Assembly: GCA_020137815.1 (NCBI GenBank)
Contig: CM035351.1
Span: forward strand, 8,015,743 to 8,079,742
Source of the DNA: Hormiphora californensis
Lineage: Eukaryota; Ctenophora; Tentaculata; Cydippida; Pleurobrachiidae
Length of the DNA stretch: 64,000 bases
Direction: 5' to 3'
The number at the start of each line of letters is the position of its first letter. The first letter of the stretch is position 1. The notes below the pieces were generated by a model. The model ran no database searches, was not told where the DNA came from, and saw only the letters and a list, made by a program, of their open reading frames with translations. Below are positions 27,049 through 37,984 of this stretch, in pieces. Both the position numbers and the translations under genes were made by a program.

Positions 27049-28028
27049 ATGTTCAGGTATCTCTTACTAACCTCACTGGCCCTCTCCCTCTGTTTCGCTA
27101 GCCCTGGAGAACTGTTGAAAAAACTACGTGGCAAACGGTAGGTTAACACACGCCCCACTCCACACCCTAAACAACTCATTTTCCCTCCATTCCCATTGCT
27201 AACAGATACCTCCCCCCCCTTTCAGTTTGGTGGCATTGGAACAGAGAGGAGGTGGACCATTTAAAGATGTGATTCTGGCAGCACATAACGACTACAGGTC
27301 CAAGCATGGCTCCCCACCCCTTTCCTGGGACTCTAAGTTGGAGAGGGAGGCCACCTCATGGGCCAACACACTCGCCTCAACCGATAGCTTCAAACACAGT
27401 GATGCCGGCTCAAAGGGGTGAGTGAAATTTCATAAACTTGAATCACATCCTACAGCTGAATCTGAGTTTAACCCTCTTCCGTTTTATGATTTACTCAAAA
27501 TTTACTCACAATTCTGTAACCGTCACGTCCTTTCAGAATGGGAGAGAACCTGTATTACTCAATGGGCTACCCCGAGAAGAAGATTCCCAAGATTGCAGTT
27601 CAGAAGTGGTACGATGAGATAAAGGATTACGATTTCAACAACCCTGTCTTTGGACACAAAACCGGCCATTTCACTCAGGTATGGTAGATGGTTTTTTGCA
27701 TCTTGTATAAGTTATACTATAACTTATACTATAACTTATACTATAACTTATACTATAACTTATACTATAAGATTGGGTTGATGACTCTTCTGGTGCATCG
27801 TGTCAAGTTACTGACAAAGTGACAAGGTCTGCCCAACATGGATTTCTTTTTAGCAACCTTCTAAAATACTAATAACCCCTCTCCCACCAGGTTGTTTGGA
27901 AAGATACGACGAAGGTGGGATGTGGTTACGCTAAATCTTCAACCGGCAAGACCTACGTGTGCTGCAACTACACTCCCCCTGGCAATTGGCAGGGAGAATT
28001 TGCCCAGAATGTTCTGAGACCTAAATAA
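27049..28028 (+). CDS. Secreted CAP/SCP-domain protein (GAPR-1-like)
   Basis: Exons 27049-27137, 27226-27417, 27537-27678 and 27891-28028 join in phase. Exon 1 encodes a signal peptide ([18 protein letters not shown]) and a basic stretch ending in LRGKR, which could be a propeptide cleavage site. The remainder is one CAP domain: [16 protein letters not shown], then WANTLA, then GENLYYS, then [20 protein letters not shown], then [12 protein letters not shown]. The paired His and Glu residues typical of CAP cavities are present. The protein ends soon after the domain, as in GAPR-1-type members. It should be an extracellular protein of unknown binding partner. Intron 3 holds about five copies of TTATACTATAAC (27704-27770). 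A second CAP gene lies downstream in convergent orientation. Confidence 0.88.
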
Positions 28029-28884
28029 ACTCACCCATTTCACCAGTTACAGAACTGAATAACTTTTCCTGCAAATTATCATACAATCTTTTTTCTTATT
28101 TCTTGACTTTTTACTATGTATTCTTATTTTTGCTGAGTGATAACATTTGAATTGAGTTTTTCCTCCTTACTTGCTAATTCGGGATTGATATCTGTCCATT
28201 ATTTGTTAATAAGTTGTAAATTAACCGAATAGTGTGTTTATTTCATGAATGTTAAAACAAAACAAAAGTGCAGATTTGCGGAAACTGGTGCGCGGAAAAT
28301 AATTGCGCGTCCCTGTCGCGCGCCGCGATGTTTCATGTTAATGAATTTCATTTCAAAATCGAAAAAAATTTGGTGATTTTGATCTTCGAATTTTTCGTTT
28401 TTGCTAAAAATCAAGTTTGTCGGACCGGATCACACATTCAACAACAATAAAATTGCTCTGTACACAAACTGAACCCTGAAGAATTGTTTCCCGTGGTCAT
28501 AGTTCTAACTTTTACGAATAATTCGTTTTGAAACAGGAAACTGCCGTGGCAGCCGGCAGGTGGCTGCCGCCCCTGACGGCTGACGCACAGGGATACGCTG
28601 GGCCCGAGGCGGAAGGCCCAGCTCCGTTTAGGCTTTTCAAGTCAAATTGTGAGACCATCGCTTTAACGTTAAAAATTTGCAACCGCTGGATCCTGCCCCG
28701 TGCCCGCCCCCATCACCCCGCGGCCCGCCCCTGGGGCCTGTTTGTGGGAATTTCTCGATTTTAATATTCAAACAGCTGAATAGTCTCTAAAATTGCTTAA
28801 TTTCCATAATATTGCAAACTCTACAAAATACTGCCAAAGTGTTCAGTTCATTTAAACTTATTTGTAGCCTAGGCCGGCCTAAGC
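28029..28884. other. Spacer between convergent CAP genes
   Basis: AT-rich, with a GC-rich island at 28535-28745 that contains CAGCCGGCAGGTGGCTGCCG-like inverted motifs. The plus frame there (28528-28764) has no recognised domain. Confidence 0.4.
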
Positions 28885-29624
28885 CTACGCCACAAGAAAG
28901 ATAACAGCACCAACAAGAAGGGACAGAGCTGCAGTAATATGGTGTCCACCATTGTTTCCACCGCTGTTATCCTCACTAGTTAGTGCTGCCACATTCTCAG
29001 CATATTCTCCCACATAGTTTCCTGCCGGGTAATACTGACATACAACGTAGTACGAGTTGAATCCATTCTTAACAAATGTCGTGTAACCACAGTTAACTTG
29101 TTCACTGGCTTGCCAAACCACCTGTAAAAAGTTGGATGTTATCATGTTCTAAGAAAATTCCTGAGCTGGGTGACAAGTCCCAGCTTACACAAAAACGGTG
29201 TTGTTACTAGTATGGTGATTATTACCTGTGTGAAATGTCCAGTTACTGTTCCATCCTTGCCACTACTGCTACTAAAGTCCCAGTCCGATATTTCATCGTA
29301 CCAGGCCTGGGTAGAGGACTCATAAGCCGCTGTAATATTAGCAACAGTCCCAGTTGTACCAGCATAAGCCAAGTTCTCTCCATAGTCCCCAGTGCTGTGT
29401 TCCATGGTTAGTGCAGCTGCCATTGATTCAGCCCAACTTTGTGAGGTGTAAGTGATATCATCCCCACTCTCCCCATAACATAGATCTGCCGTGTTGTCGT
29501 GAAGGGCTCTCAGCGCATTGTGCTTGTCTAGTATAATCTGTTCTGCGGCTGATAGGGAGCCGCTCTTGCAGACTCCTTCTACAGATCCTAGGAGGAGTAG
29601 GGCAACACAAACTGCAGAAAACAT
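28885..29624 (-). CDS. CAP/SCP-domain protein, probably GPI-anchored
   Basis: Exons 29226-29624 and 28885-29121 join FTQ to VVWQASEQVNCGY, the same intron position as in the neighbouring CAP gene. There is a signal peptide (MFSAVCVALLLLGSVEG), then the CAP domain with HNALRALH, WAESMA, HSTGDYGENLAY, GHFTQVVW and VCQYYPAGNY. After the domain comes a Ser/Gly/Asn-rich stretch and a hydrophobic end (ITAALSLLVGAVIFLVA) with no charged tail, as expected for a GPI-anchor signal. It should sit on the outer cell surface. The two genes probably arose by duplication, and only this one gained or kept the anchor. Confidence 0.87.
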
Positions 29625-30190
29625 ATTGAGAAATAGAATGATTTAGCTTGTTTGCAGCTCTATTTTGTAGTGTAGGTCTGCACGGGTCTGCATGTTACAT
29701 TAACAAGCAACCGTCGACACGGCGTCGTGAGAAATCTATCCTTGCTCATTGGTTGGTTGCTCCCCCGATCTTCTCACGCCACAGTGTTAGTACCAGTTCA
29801 ACTCATGTGTAGTATTCAGGTGTGGTGTTCCTGTGTTATAGTCTAGATTGTTACTTGCGTCTGCTGTGCTGGATAAACACGAGAAATATTATTTAGTAGC
29901 CTAATGACACGATTAAACCACGCAGTTTTGTTGCTGGGTGGGAAACAATTCCCATGGCTTTGTTCTCCTTTAGCATGTCACACTTGTCTGCACGACACAT
30001 GTGCATACGAGATTAGACATGTGCATTAGATCGATATTAGTTAAACAGTGATCGCACTGCAACACACCATGTGTTACAACGATATATAATTATAGCATGT
30101 TACAAAGCAGCTCTCTCTCTCTCTCTCTCCGATATATAGGGATGTAATGACATGAGGGATGAGAATGATGTATTATTATATTAGTTACAG
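29625..30190. other. Intergenic, divergent promoters
   Basis: 566 bp separate the starts of the GPI-type CAP gene (minus) and the membrane-protein gene (plus). A short CT run is at 30112-30130. No clear core promoter element was recognised. Confidence 0.4.
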
Positions 30191-33100
30191 ATGTGGCACT
30201 GGATAGTTCTACCCTTCCTCCTCCTCCTCCTCCCCTCAACTGATGCAGCTGTGACACCAGTCTGTTACAACTGTCATTGCAGCAGATATGAACTTGACAG
30301 GAGTATCTCCTGCAAGACAGGAATGTAAGTTGTTATTTCTCTTGTTGGTGTTGTCATGTCTTTCATCTGGGGAACACGAACGTAGTTTTGTATTCGTGTT
30401 GAATCACCCAATATTTGTATGGCCTATACTATAGTATACTACCCCTGTTATCTGGCTGAGTTAAATTACCTTCCTTTTAGATTCAACATGACATCATATT
30501 TCTCAATATGGACTCGTGTAATGCACGTGGGACCTGGTAGCGATGTTGTGCTAGCTGCACAGTTGAAGGAAGATACATCTGATTATTGCTGGTGTACTGA
30601 TGCTAAGTTAGAGTGGAATGGAATACTCCAGAACTCCTCAGGGCGCCTCCTAACAACTCACATGAAGGTACGTGGTGTAATGTGCACGTGTGTACGTGGT
30701 GTAATGTGCACGTGCATGTACGTGGTTTTGAGAAGGAGATATTATATCAGTACTTGCTTGTTAGATCACAGTAGTGTAACATGTGAACTACTACAGGAGG
30801 TTACGGGAATTGAGAGTGGTTACTTCTGGGCAGTGCTTGCTATCGAGGACAAGTTCTTCTTCTCCGAAGAGATACTACTAAACATCACAGGTATTTTACA
30901 CAGCAACCACCCAAAGGGTAAAACGCCCTCATTTCTAACCCCATACACAGTGCCTGAAGTGGATCCCACCCTCCCTCCCCTTCCTAACCCTCTATCTAAC
31001 CCCTGCACACTGCACAGTGCCCGAAGTGGATCCCACCCTCCCTCCCCTTCCTAATCCTGTATCTAACCCCTACACAGTGCCCGAAGTGGATCCCACCCTC
31101 CCTCCCCTTCCTAATCCTCTACCTAACCCCTGCACAGTGCCCGAAGTGGATCCCACCCTCCCTCCCCTTCCTAACCCTCTCTCACCCCTGCACAGTGCCC
31201 GAAGTGGATCCCACCCTCTCTCCCCTTCCTAATCCTCTATCTAACCCCTACACAGTGCCTGAAGTGGATCCCACCCTCCCTCCCCTTCCTAATCCCCTAC
31301 CTAACCCCTACACAGTGCACGAAGTGGATCCCACCCTCCCTCCCCTTCCTAATCCTCTATCTACCCCCTGCACAGTGCCCGAAGTGGATCCCACCCTCTC
31401 TCCCCTTCCTAATCCTCTATCTAACCCCTACACAGTGCCCGAAGTGGATCCCACCCTCCCTCCCCTTCCTAATCCTCTACCTAACCCCTGCACAGTGCCC
31501 GAAGTGGATCCCACCCTCCCTCCCCTTCCTAATCCCCTACCTAACCCCTACACAGTGCACGAAGTGGATCCCACCCTCCCTCCCCTTCCTAATCCTCTAT
31601 CTACCCCCTGCACAGTGCCCGAAGTGGATCCCACCCTCTCTCCCCTTCCTAATCCTCTATCTAACCCCTACACAGTGCCCGAAGTGGATCCCACCCTCCC
31701 TCCCCTTCCTAATCCCCTACCTAACCCCTACACAGTGCACGAAGTGGATCCCACCCTCCCTCCCCTTCCTAATCCTCTATCTACCCCCTGCACAGTGCCC
31801 GAAGTGGATCCCACCCTCTCTCCCCTTCCTAATCCTCTATCTAACCCCTAGACAGTGCCCGAAGTGGATCCCACCCTCCCCCTTCCTAATCCTCTATCCT
31901 ACCCCCTACACAGTACCCGAAGTGGATCCCACCCTCCCTCCCCTGGATATCGACCCCAAGATGAGTGCCCTGATAGTGGGCATCCTATTTGTTGTTATAA
32001 TGGTGTGTGGTATCGCTAATATACTGCTGTCAACTACACAAGAGGTCGATGATGATGAAGAAGAAGTTCAGGATGAGCGCGTAAGTAAAATTCTAATTTG
32101 TCGGCATTGTAACCCATTTGAAGCACATGTTTTACTGTGATATTCTATAGGATTCTAGCTAACCCATCTTTTCAAGAGGATTATCCGTTTAAGCCTCCTT
32201 CTCCTCCTGTCCAGAACAAAGTAACACATCCCTTGTAAAACGTGCCAATAACATGTGTGTGGGTGTCTCTCCTTTTCTTGAAAATAGCAAGATGAGAAAC
32301 CTGTTTTCTTGAAAATAGAAACCTGTCAGTGATACGTGTTTGCTGATAAAATATATATTATTCACCCTCACGTCTTGTCAAATTCAGTGTGTGTCTGTGT
32401 ATCAACACAATATGCTGTATTAAATAATGACTGAAAAACACTGCATGATTTATAATCACATCATGTAATCCCTGACCCCCTAGCTGATTATCATTCCTCA
32501 GGTCTGAGAGTAAGTTCCCTCTAACGTCATGGGACCTCCAGGCACACTCAGAGATCATTGTGGAGGAGACACATGTTCCCCACCCTGCCAGTGATCTAGA
32601 CGAGGAGGGATCTGTGTCTAGTGAGGGGGTGAAGGAGAAGTCCACCTCCATCTCATCACAGGATGAGGGCAACAAGGTAGAGCTTCCATTTAGTTTCCAG
32701 GGCTCACCTCTCTAAATCTACCCAGTTATAGTAGACATCTTTTCACGCCTTTTCATTCCTGTTCATTTCATAACCGCACTGTATTTAGTAGATCTAAGAT
32801 AACCGAATTAGGCTACATTTAGAAGAGAGAGGACATGTTCTAGAATATCTCTAATATAGAGCTAACTCACACCTCACCCAGAAAGGAATGTTTTTCTAAC
32901 ACCCCCCCTCTCTCTCTCACCTGTTGTGCAGGTACCGGATGTGGAAGTAGGGAATGGCGCCCCCGCGATGTATCATCTACCGATAACTGATGATAGATTT
33001 AGCACTGATAAATCTTGGTATCGCTCACTCAATACTGAGGTACTAATAATACCATAATGATATTGATATGCAACATAGCATATACCGCCCCCTCAATATA

Positions 33101-35174
33101 CAGAGTGTGTTTGTCGGTACTATGTGCTCTAAAGTAGGAGGGTGAAGTATTGGTTATATGGGCCCCATGGTACGTGGGAGTGGGTAATGTGGAGCCCCTC
33201 AGGTGGCTTCAACTCAATTATGATCACATTTCCTAACAACCTCCCTTATTCCTTCCTTCACCCCACCCTCTCTTTCCGCACCTCAGTAAAGGAGGGTAAT
33301 AGAACATAATAACCATAATTATATACTGATCACCATCCTATACTGATCACCATCCTATAGGTGGTGAGTGAATCGCTGCTGAGTGACAGGAAGCAAGTAC
33401 AAAAAAGACAGGATAAGAAGAAGAGGAAGAAGGAGTTGAAGAATTGCAGTAAATCCTCATTAGGGGGATACAGTGTTAGTGACATTCAGAAGATGGAGAA
33501 GGTTTACAAAGCTTATCAGAACCTTTCTAAAGACTTCAAATACGGAAGAAGGTATACCGTATGGCGTATAGGCTGATTCATCCCTCTATAACCTTGTTGA
33601 GTAAAAACTCTAACCACTCTCAACAGAGTGCCAACACCCCAATAGCACCCAACCCCCCTCAGTTTACCAACACCCCAGCCTGCTGGAGCTCGTCCTACTG
33701 TAATGACAGTTTTCCAGAGTAGCTCTAAACACCATCCTGTAGCAAGTGGTGCCACAATTCACACGACACACCCAGTGGTTGCCAGACCCACCGCCTCATC
33801 CCTCTTCTCTGACCCTGATGCAAAGAATAGTAGGGTGAGTTACAACAGGAGGTATTCAGCCCCTACCGGCCCTATACCCTCTATACGCTTCCATGCCGCT
33901 ATAGATACTGTGACAGAGACTGTGAATTCAGACAGTGACAGAGACGACAGGCATGAAGAGGTGAATAGAATGACAGCAGCTGAATCAAACCATACAACTG
34001 TAACACACACATGTCACATCCCCATCCCCCCTCTAACCCCTCCCCGTGTTACAGGTTCAGTTCACATCGTCTGGGAAACACAGGAGGACCTCTTCGGTAG
34101 ATCTACCTCTTGATAAATCACTTACACCTAGGAAAAGTAGTCTGAAACCATCGTAAGTTACATCTCCAGTATTTCAAAGTACGGTAACCGATTGGTAATG
34201 AAATTACCCCTCTGTTATGGCTCACAATAAAAGGGGTGACTTTGTAACCAAGGTAACCGATATGACTGTTCTACTACTTTAGATTACTTCATAATCCCCC
34301 CCCCCAGATCTAAATTCGGCACGTCTGGTCGTGTAGAGACAGATAGTGGTGTCAGAAAGAACGGGACCCCACCGACTAAAGGAGCAGCAGCTGTGGTTGT
34401 ACCAGTGTAAGTACCTGTTGTAAATATGAGGCACTGGGAGAGAGAGAGGATCAACTAGATATTTTGGTATATCTAGCTAGTATTCTCTCAGAGTAATTTC
34501 CTGAAAGCTAATATTTGGATATATCTCCCTAAGTATTCCACACTATTGGTGCTTGATATAAGTAGGAACTGATTTTGTGTTTGTCTGTTGTGTGTGTGTG
34601 TGTATGTGTGTTCACGTACGGCCCCACTAGTGTCAGTTCAGACAGCTCCAGCGGCGAAGAAAAGTCAGCTGGGCCTGTGATACGTACCCCGGCACCAGCC
34701 TCGGAGTTGTTACCTGCCCTTAACCTGACACCTGCAACACCCATAACTACAGCACCAGCCCCATCCTCAAGGTACTGGTAGACTGGTCGGGGGGGGGGGG
34801 GGGGCTAGTGATTAGTTCGACAGCTACTGATCTGTGGTGTAGTAAATAAAGTTTGTACCAGTGCTCCTAACTTGTGATTTACAGCGTGTACTGCTCCTAG
34901 AATACCGGACTAATGATCTGCTGCTAAAGATATACCGTGTACTGCTCCTATACTAAACTAATCTTCTACAGATTTACAGTTACACGTGTTGAAAGTGACG
35001 AGAGAAACCTCAACAACAACAACAATACAGGTAATGACGTCACATATCTCACACACACGGAACATGGGTGTAATGCAATGTATTATTAATATCACATGGT
35101 TGTGTTGTACAGGATTAGCATCTGAGTCAAATGTAACTGTTACATCTAACCTACCTGGCTCTGTGTCCGACTGA
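30191..35174 (+). CDS. Type I membrane protein with long Ser-rich tail
   Basis: Exons: 30191-30324, 30481-30667, 30797-30890, 31914-32080, 32288-32328, 32502-32676, 32932-33039, 33361-33551, 33663-33960, 34055-34152, 34308-34406, 34631-34771, 34972-35030, 35113-35174; all phases agree. A signal peptide (WIVLPFLLLLLLPSTDA) is followed by a Cys-containing extracellular part (CYNCHCSRYE, YCWCTDAK) with several N-glycosylation sites. Then come the stalk VPEVDPTLPPLDIDPK and one membrane helix (SALIVGILFVVIMVCGIANIL). The intracellular tail is acidic, then Lys/Arg-rich, then Ser/Thr-rich, ending PGSVSD. I do not recognise the family; it could be a receptor or adhesion protein. Exon 5 (32288-32328) is the least certain. 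Intron 3 contains the tandem array at 30945-31918, which repeats the exon-4 acceptor. Other last exons may exist at 36640-37169. Confidence 0.72.
30945..31918 (+). repeat. 60-bp tandem array, each unit with a splice acceptor
   Basis: GAAGTGGATCCCACC starts at 30956, 31023, 31083, 31143, 31201, then every 60 bp to 31861, and finally at 31919 in the real exon: 17 copies. Each is preceded by a CACAG-like acceptor followed by TGCCC, the same as the start of exon 4 (TACCC). Units of 60 bp keep frame and encode PEVDPTLPPLPNPLSNPYTV-type 20-residue repeats. From 31201 on, all upstream acceptors read to a TAG at 31849-31851. Units are also grouped in three- or four-unit higher-order repeats. Confidence 0.9.
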
Positions 35175-36639
35175 GGTAAACAGAGCGATATGTAACTGCT
35201 GTGTGGAGTGTGACACGTTAATTTAGTGTGAAATACGGCATTCAAATGGAGTGCTCCTTCATAAAATCAAACGAATTCATAGTGCTCCTTCATAAAATAT
35301 ATTGAAATCAAGTGCTCCTTCTTAAAACAAATGATTAAACGCGTGGTATTCGTCTCAATTACTGTTTCATCCCTGTCTTTGGTTCTTCGTGTGAACAACT
35401 AATTGTGTGTGTGTGTGAACTCCTGCTGAGCTGATATATGCTGTGTGTGAGGTGCAATGATCAACTTTTTCAGTACATCTTGCAGCTTGTTGAGAATTAG
35501 AACAACTTGCAGCGGAATCACGTACCTGGCACCTGATCTGGTTTGTTGAGTACTCAACAAGATCTGGTAGTGTGTAGTGATTACTGGTACTGAACACTAC
35601 AAAGTCATGACAGGCAACTAAAGTCGTGATAGGGACACATTTTTATCGTTTTTGAATATTACCCAGATTCTATTTTAACAGTTAATAGTAAACCATTAAG
35701 TGATATCGTTTTCTTGTTTAATAGCATGCTAGGCTTGTACAAATCTGCGGTGTGTATGTGTGCAATTTGGCAATGGGTATTGTTCTCTCTCTCTCTCTCT
35801 CTCTCTATCTCTATCTATCTATCTATTTATCTATCTATCTCTCTCTCCCTCAATCTATTCCTCTCTCCCTTTCTACCTCATCTCTGCATTTATCCGTTCA
35901 TTTTGGATGCGAGATATTTTATACCAAATGAATAATTTTCGTCCTCTCTGGTCTGACAGTGTATGTGCGTGTGTGTGCGTGTGCATGTTTGCCTGGGAGT
36001 GTGGAGCTACTCAAACAAAAAGGGTAACGTGAGATTCTCCATTCACTGCCTATCTTTCACTGGCATGAAAAAACACACGTACACTGCCAGTGACTAACTG
36101 TAGAAATATGATAGGAACTAAGAAGTATCTTTATCATTTTCCACGCATTCAAAGAACACCAAAACTTTCCTAAAAAAGGACTCCACCTTTCCTAAAAGTT
36201 AAAACAATCCCCACTCAAATCCTTCTTTTGCCTACAACACTCACATTCTTTGTTCATTAAGACACGTGTCTATATTCAGATGGTGTATTGTGGGACTTTG
36301 GGAACAGTGACGGAAGCTCCAAGTCACCAGGTATCTAGAGCAGATGTACAATATCAGCCTCTTTCATGAGCCTCGTCCTGTCTGGCGCCGCCAGACCCCA
36401 TCTGAGCGCACTGAGAGTCAAATGGGGTCTGGCGCAGACAGGCCTTTCAAAGCTTGTTGAGTAATCCTCAACAACTCATAGCATGTGTATAGGACCAGAT
36501 GTAATCTTGGAAAGCCTGAATAATGGAAAATCATGAAATATTACTGGATATGATCCAAGGGGCACATATTCCCACTCGTTTTGTTGTACTAAACTTGTTG
36601 TGATATGTTGCTTCTAACACCCACCCCTCTCTCTTCCAG
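35175..36639. other. Spacer or long 3' intron with microsatellites
   Basis: Contains three copies of AGTGCTCCTTCATAAAAT-like sequence (35251-35325), a GT run at 35404-35418 and a CT/ATCT tract at 35787-35850. No coding sequence was recognised. It would be an intron if the exons at 36640-37169 are used. Confidence 0.5.
36377..36442. repeat. 66-bp hairpin repeat, copy 1
   Basis: CCTGTCTGGCGCCGCCAGAC at the left pairs with GGGGTCTGGCGCAGACAGG at the right. The central TCTGAGCGCACTGAGAG is shared with similar sequence at 44611-44676 and 60031-60063. Confidence 0.65.
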
Positions 36640-37169
36640 GCCCAGGATCAAGAAAGATGGACCTTCTAACTGTCCCAGGTATGTTTTAATTGACTTTTTG
36701 CCGAGTCAATTTTCACGGCTGTTGAATTTAAGGGTCGATCAAAACCCAATTACATTACTCTAATGATTCCACACACGTGTAGAGACGGTAGACTGCTTAA
36801 CCTCTGTCTAAGGGTGTAAGTTGTCCCCCATATGATGTACTATTAGTAATGTTTGTTGCGTATCAAGTGATATTCAAAATACTGTGTATTAAGTTTGAAC
36901 GATTCTAATTCATCTGACTTGCATGACAAATGTAATGGTGCTTGTGTTGTGATGTACGGATATATCAATGACGGTGTTTTAAATGCAGTGTACTAATGGA
37001 CACGCCCGTGATGTTTCAGTGATGACCACATCTTTAATGTGTTAAATGTGTATTACAACATGCGACTAACATTCTGACACTGTATTTCAGATCCCCTGGC
37101 GTGTATGGCTGGGGTCGTGGTGGACTCAGGGGGATATTGGTCTACATAAAACAAGTCGAGTGGAGTTGA
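36640..37169 (+). CDS. Possible alternative last exons of the membrane-protein gene
   Basis: Two exons, 36640-36678 and 37091-37169, each have clean acceptors (CTCTTCCAG and TGTATTTCAG), and the first has a GTATGT donor. Both are in the same phase as the exon ending at 34771. Joined there they would replace the normal C-terminus with PRIKKDGPSNCPRSPGVYGW and a hydrophobic end GILVYIKQVEWS. No independent start was found, so alternative 3' splicing is the best reading. No transcript data are available here. Confidence 0.45.
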
Positions 37170-37756
37170 GACACTACATAAAACAAGTGAAGTTTAGTGG
37201 AGACTAATTCAAGATACTGATTACAGAATGGAATAGAGAGACATCATCACACATCAAATGACACTGAATGGGACGGGGTATATCTGATAAACACTGTTTT
37301 TTATTGATTCTAAACTGGTATATTTTATGATATAGTGAAATCTATTTATTTTCATCGAGATTAAATTGGGTGAATATTTTCATTTGTGCTGGCCCGGAAA
37401 GTTCTGCTCCCTGATAAAATATCCAATTTCCCCTGGGACCCAATATTTCCACGACTGTTTCATATTACGTGAATTATAATGATATTATTATCATTGGTAG
37501 AGTGATAGGAGCGGACACATGATATATGCGCCATCCCCGGCCCCGCTGACTGCATTCACAGTCCCAAAATTCCATGGGAGCGGAACTTTCTGTGAAACAT
37601 GAAACTTGGTAGCTAGGGGGTGGTAAACGGATCAAACTTCCAGTATACACACTCACACACACATATATCTTCAAACGGATTCAAACAAAAAACATCAAAT
37701 CAGAAATCCTAGTTACAACAAAGAAAGTCACACTTTTCACAGTATTCCCTCTCCAA
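37170..37756. other. Spacer, no gene seen
   Basis: AT-rich sequence between the membrane-protein gene and the end of MON2. No coding sequence was recognised. Confidence 0.4.
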
Positions 37757-37865
37757 CAGGAACCGACCGAAACAAGTAAACAACCAATCAGAACTCGTTA
37801 TTTAGGTCACGTGACTGGTTATCATCCAATCAGGGACCAGTATTTCCTGATTCGGTCGGTTCCTG
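37757..37865. mobile_element. 109-bp hAT-like MITE
   Basis: The ends CAGGAACCGACCGAA and TTCGGTCGGTTCCTG are perfect inverted repeats. CTCTCCAA is duplicated at 37749-37756 and 37866-37873. CAGG ends with 8-bp duplication are typical of hAT elements. The interior has CCAATCAG twice and TCACGTGA. Confidence 0.85.
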
Positions 37866-37984
37866 CTCTCCAACAATATTCTCTGTCTTGGAACTGTCCC
37901 AGGTAATATATTTAGTATCAAAAGAAGGGATGTATCCTCAACATAGTCGTATCGTACTAAAAACACATGGCTTGGTTTGTCCTC

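Noticed and set aside
30945-31918. CRISPR-like array
   Set aside because: Units are contiguous direct repeats without unique spacers, in a eukaryotic gene.
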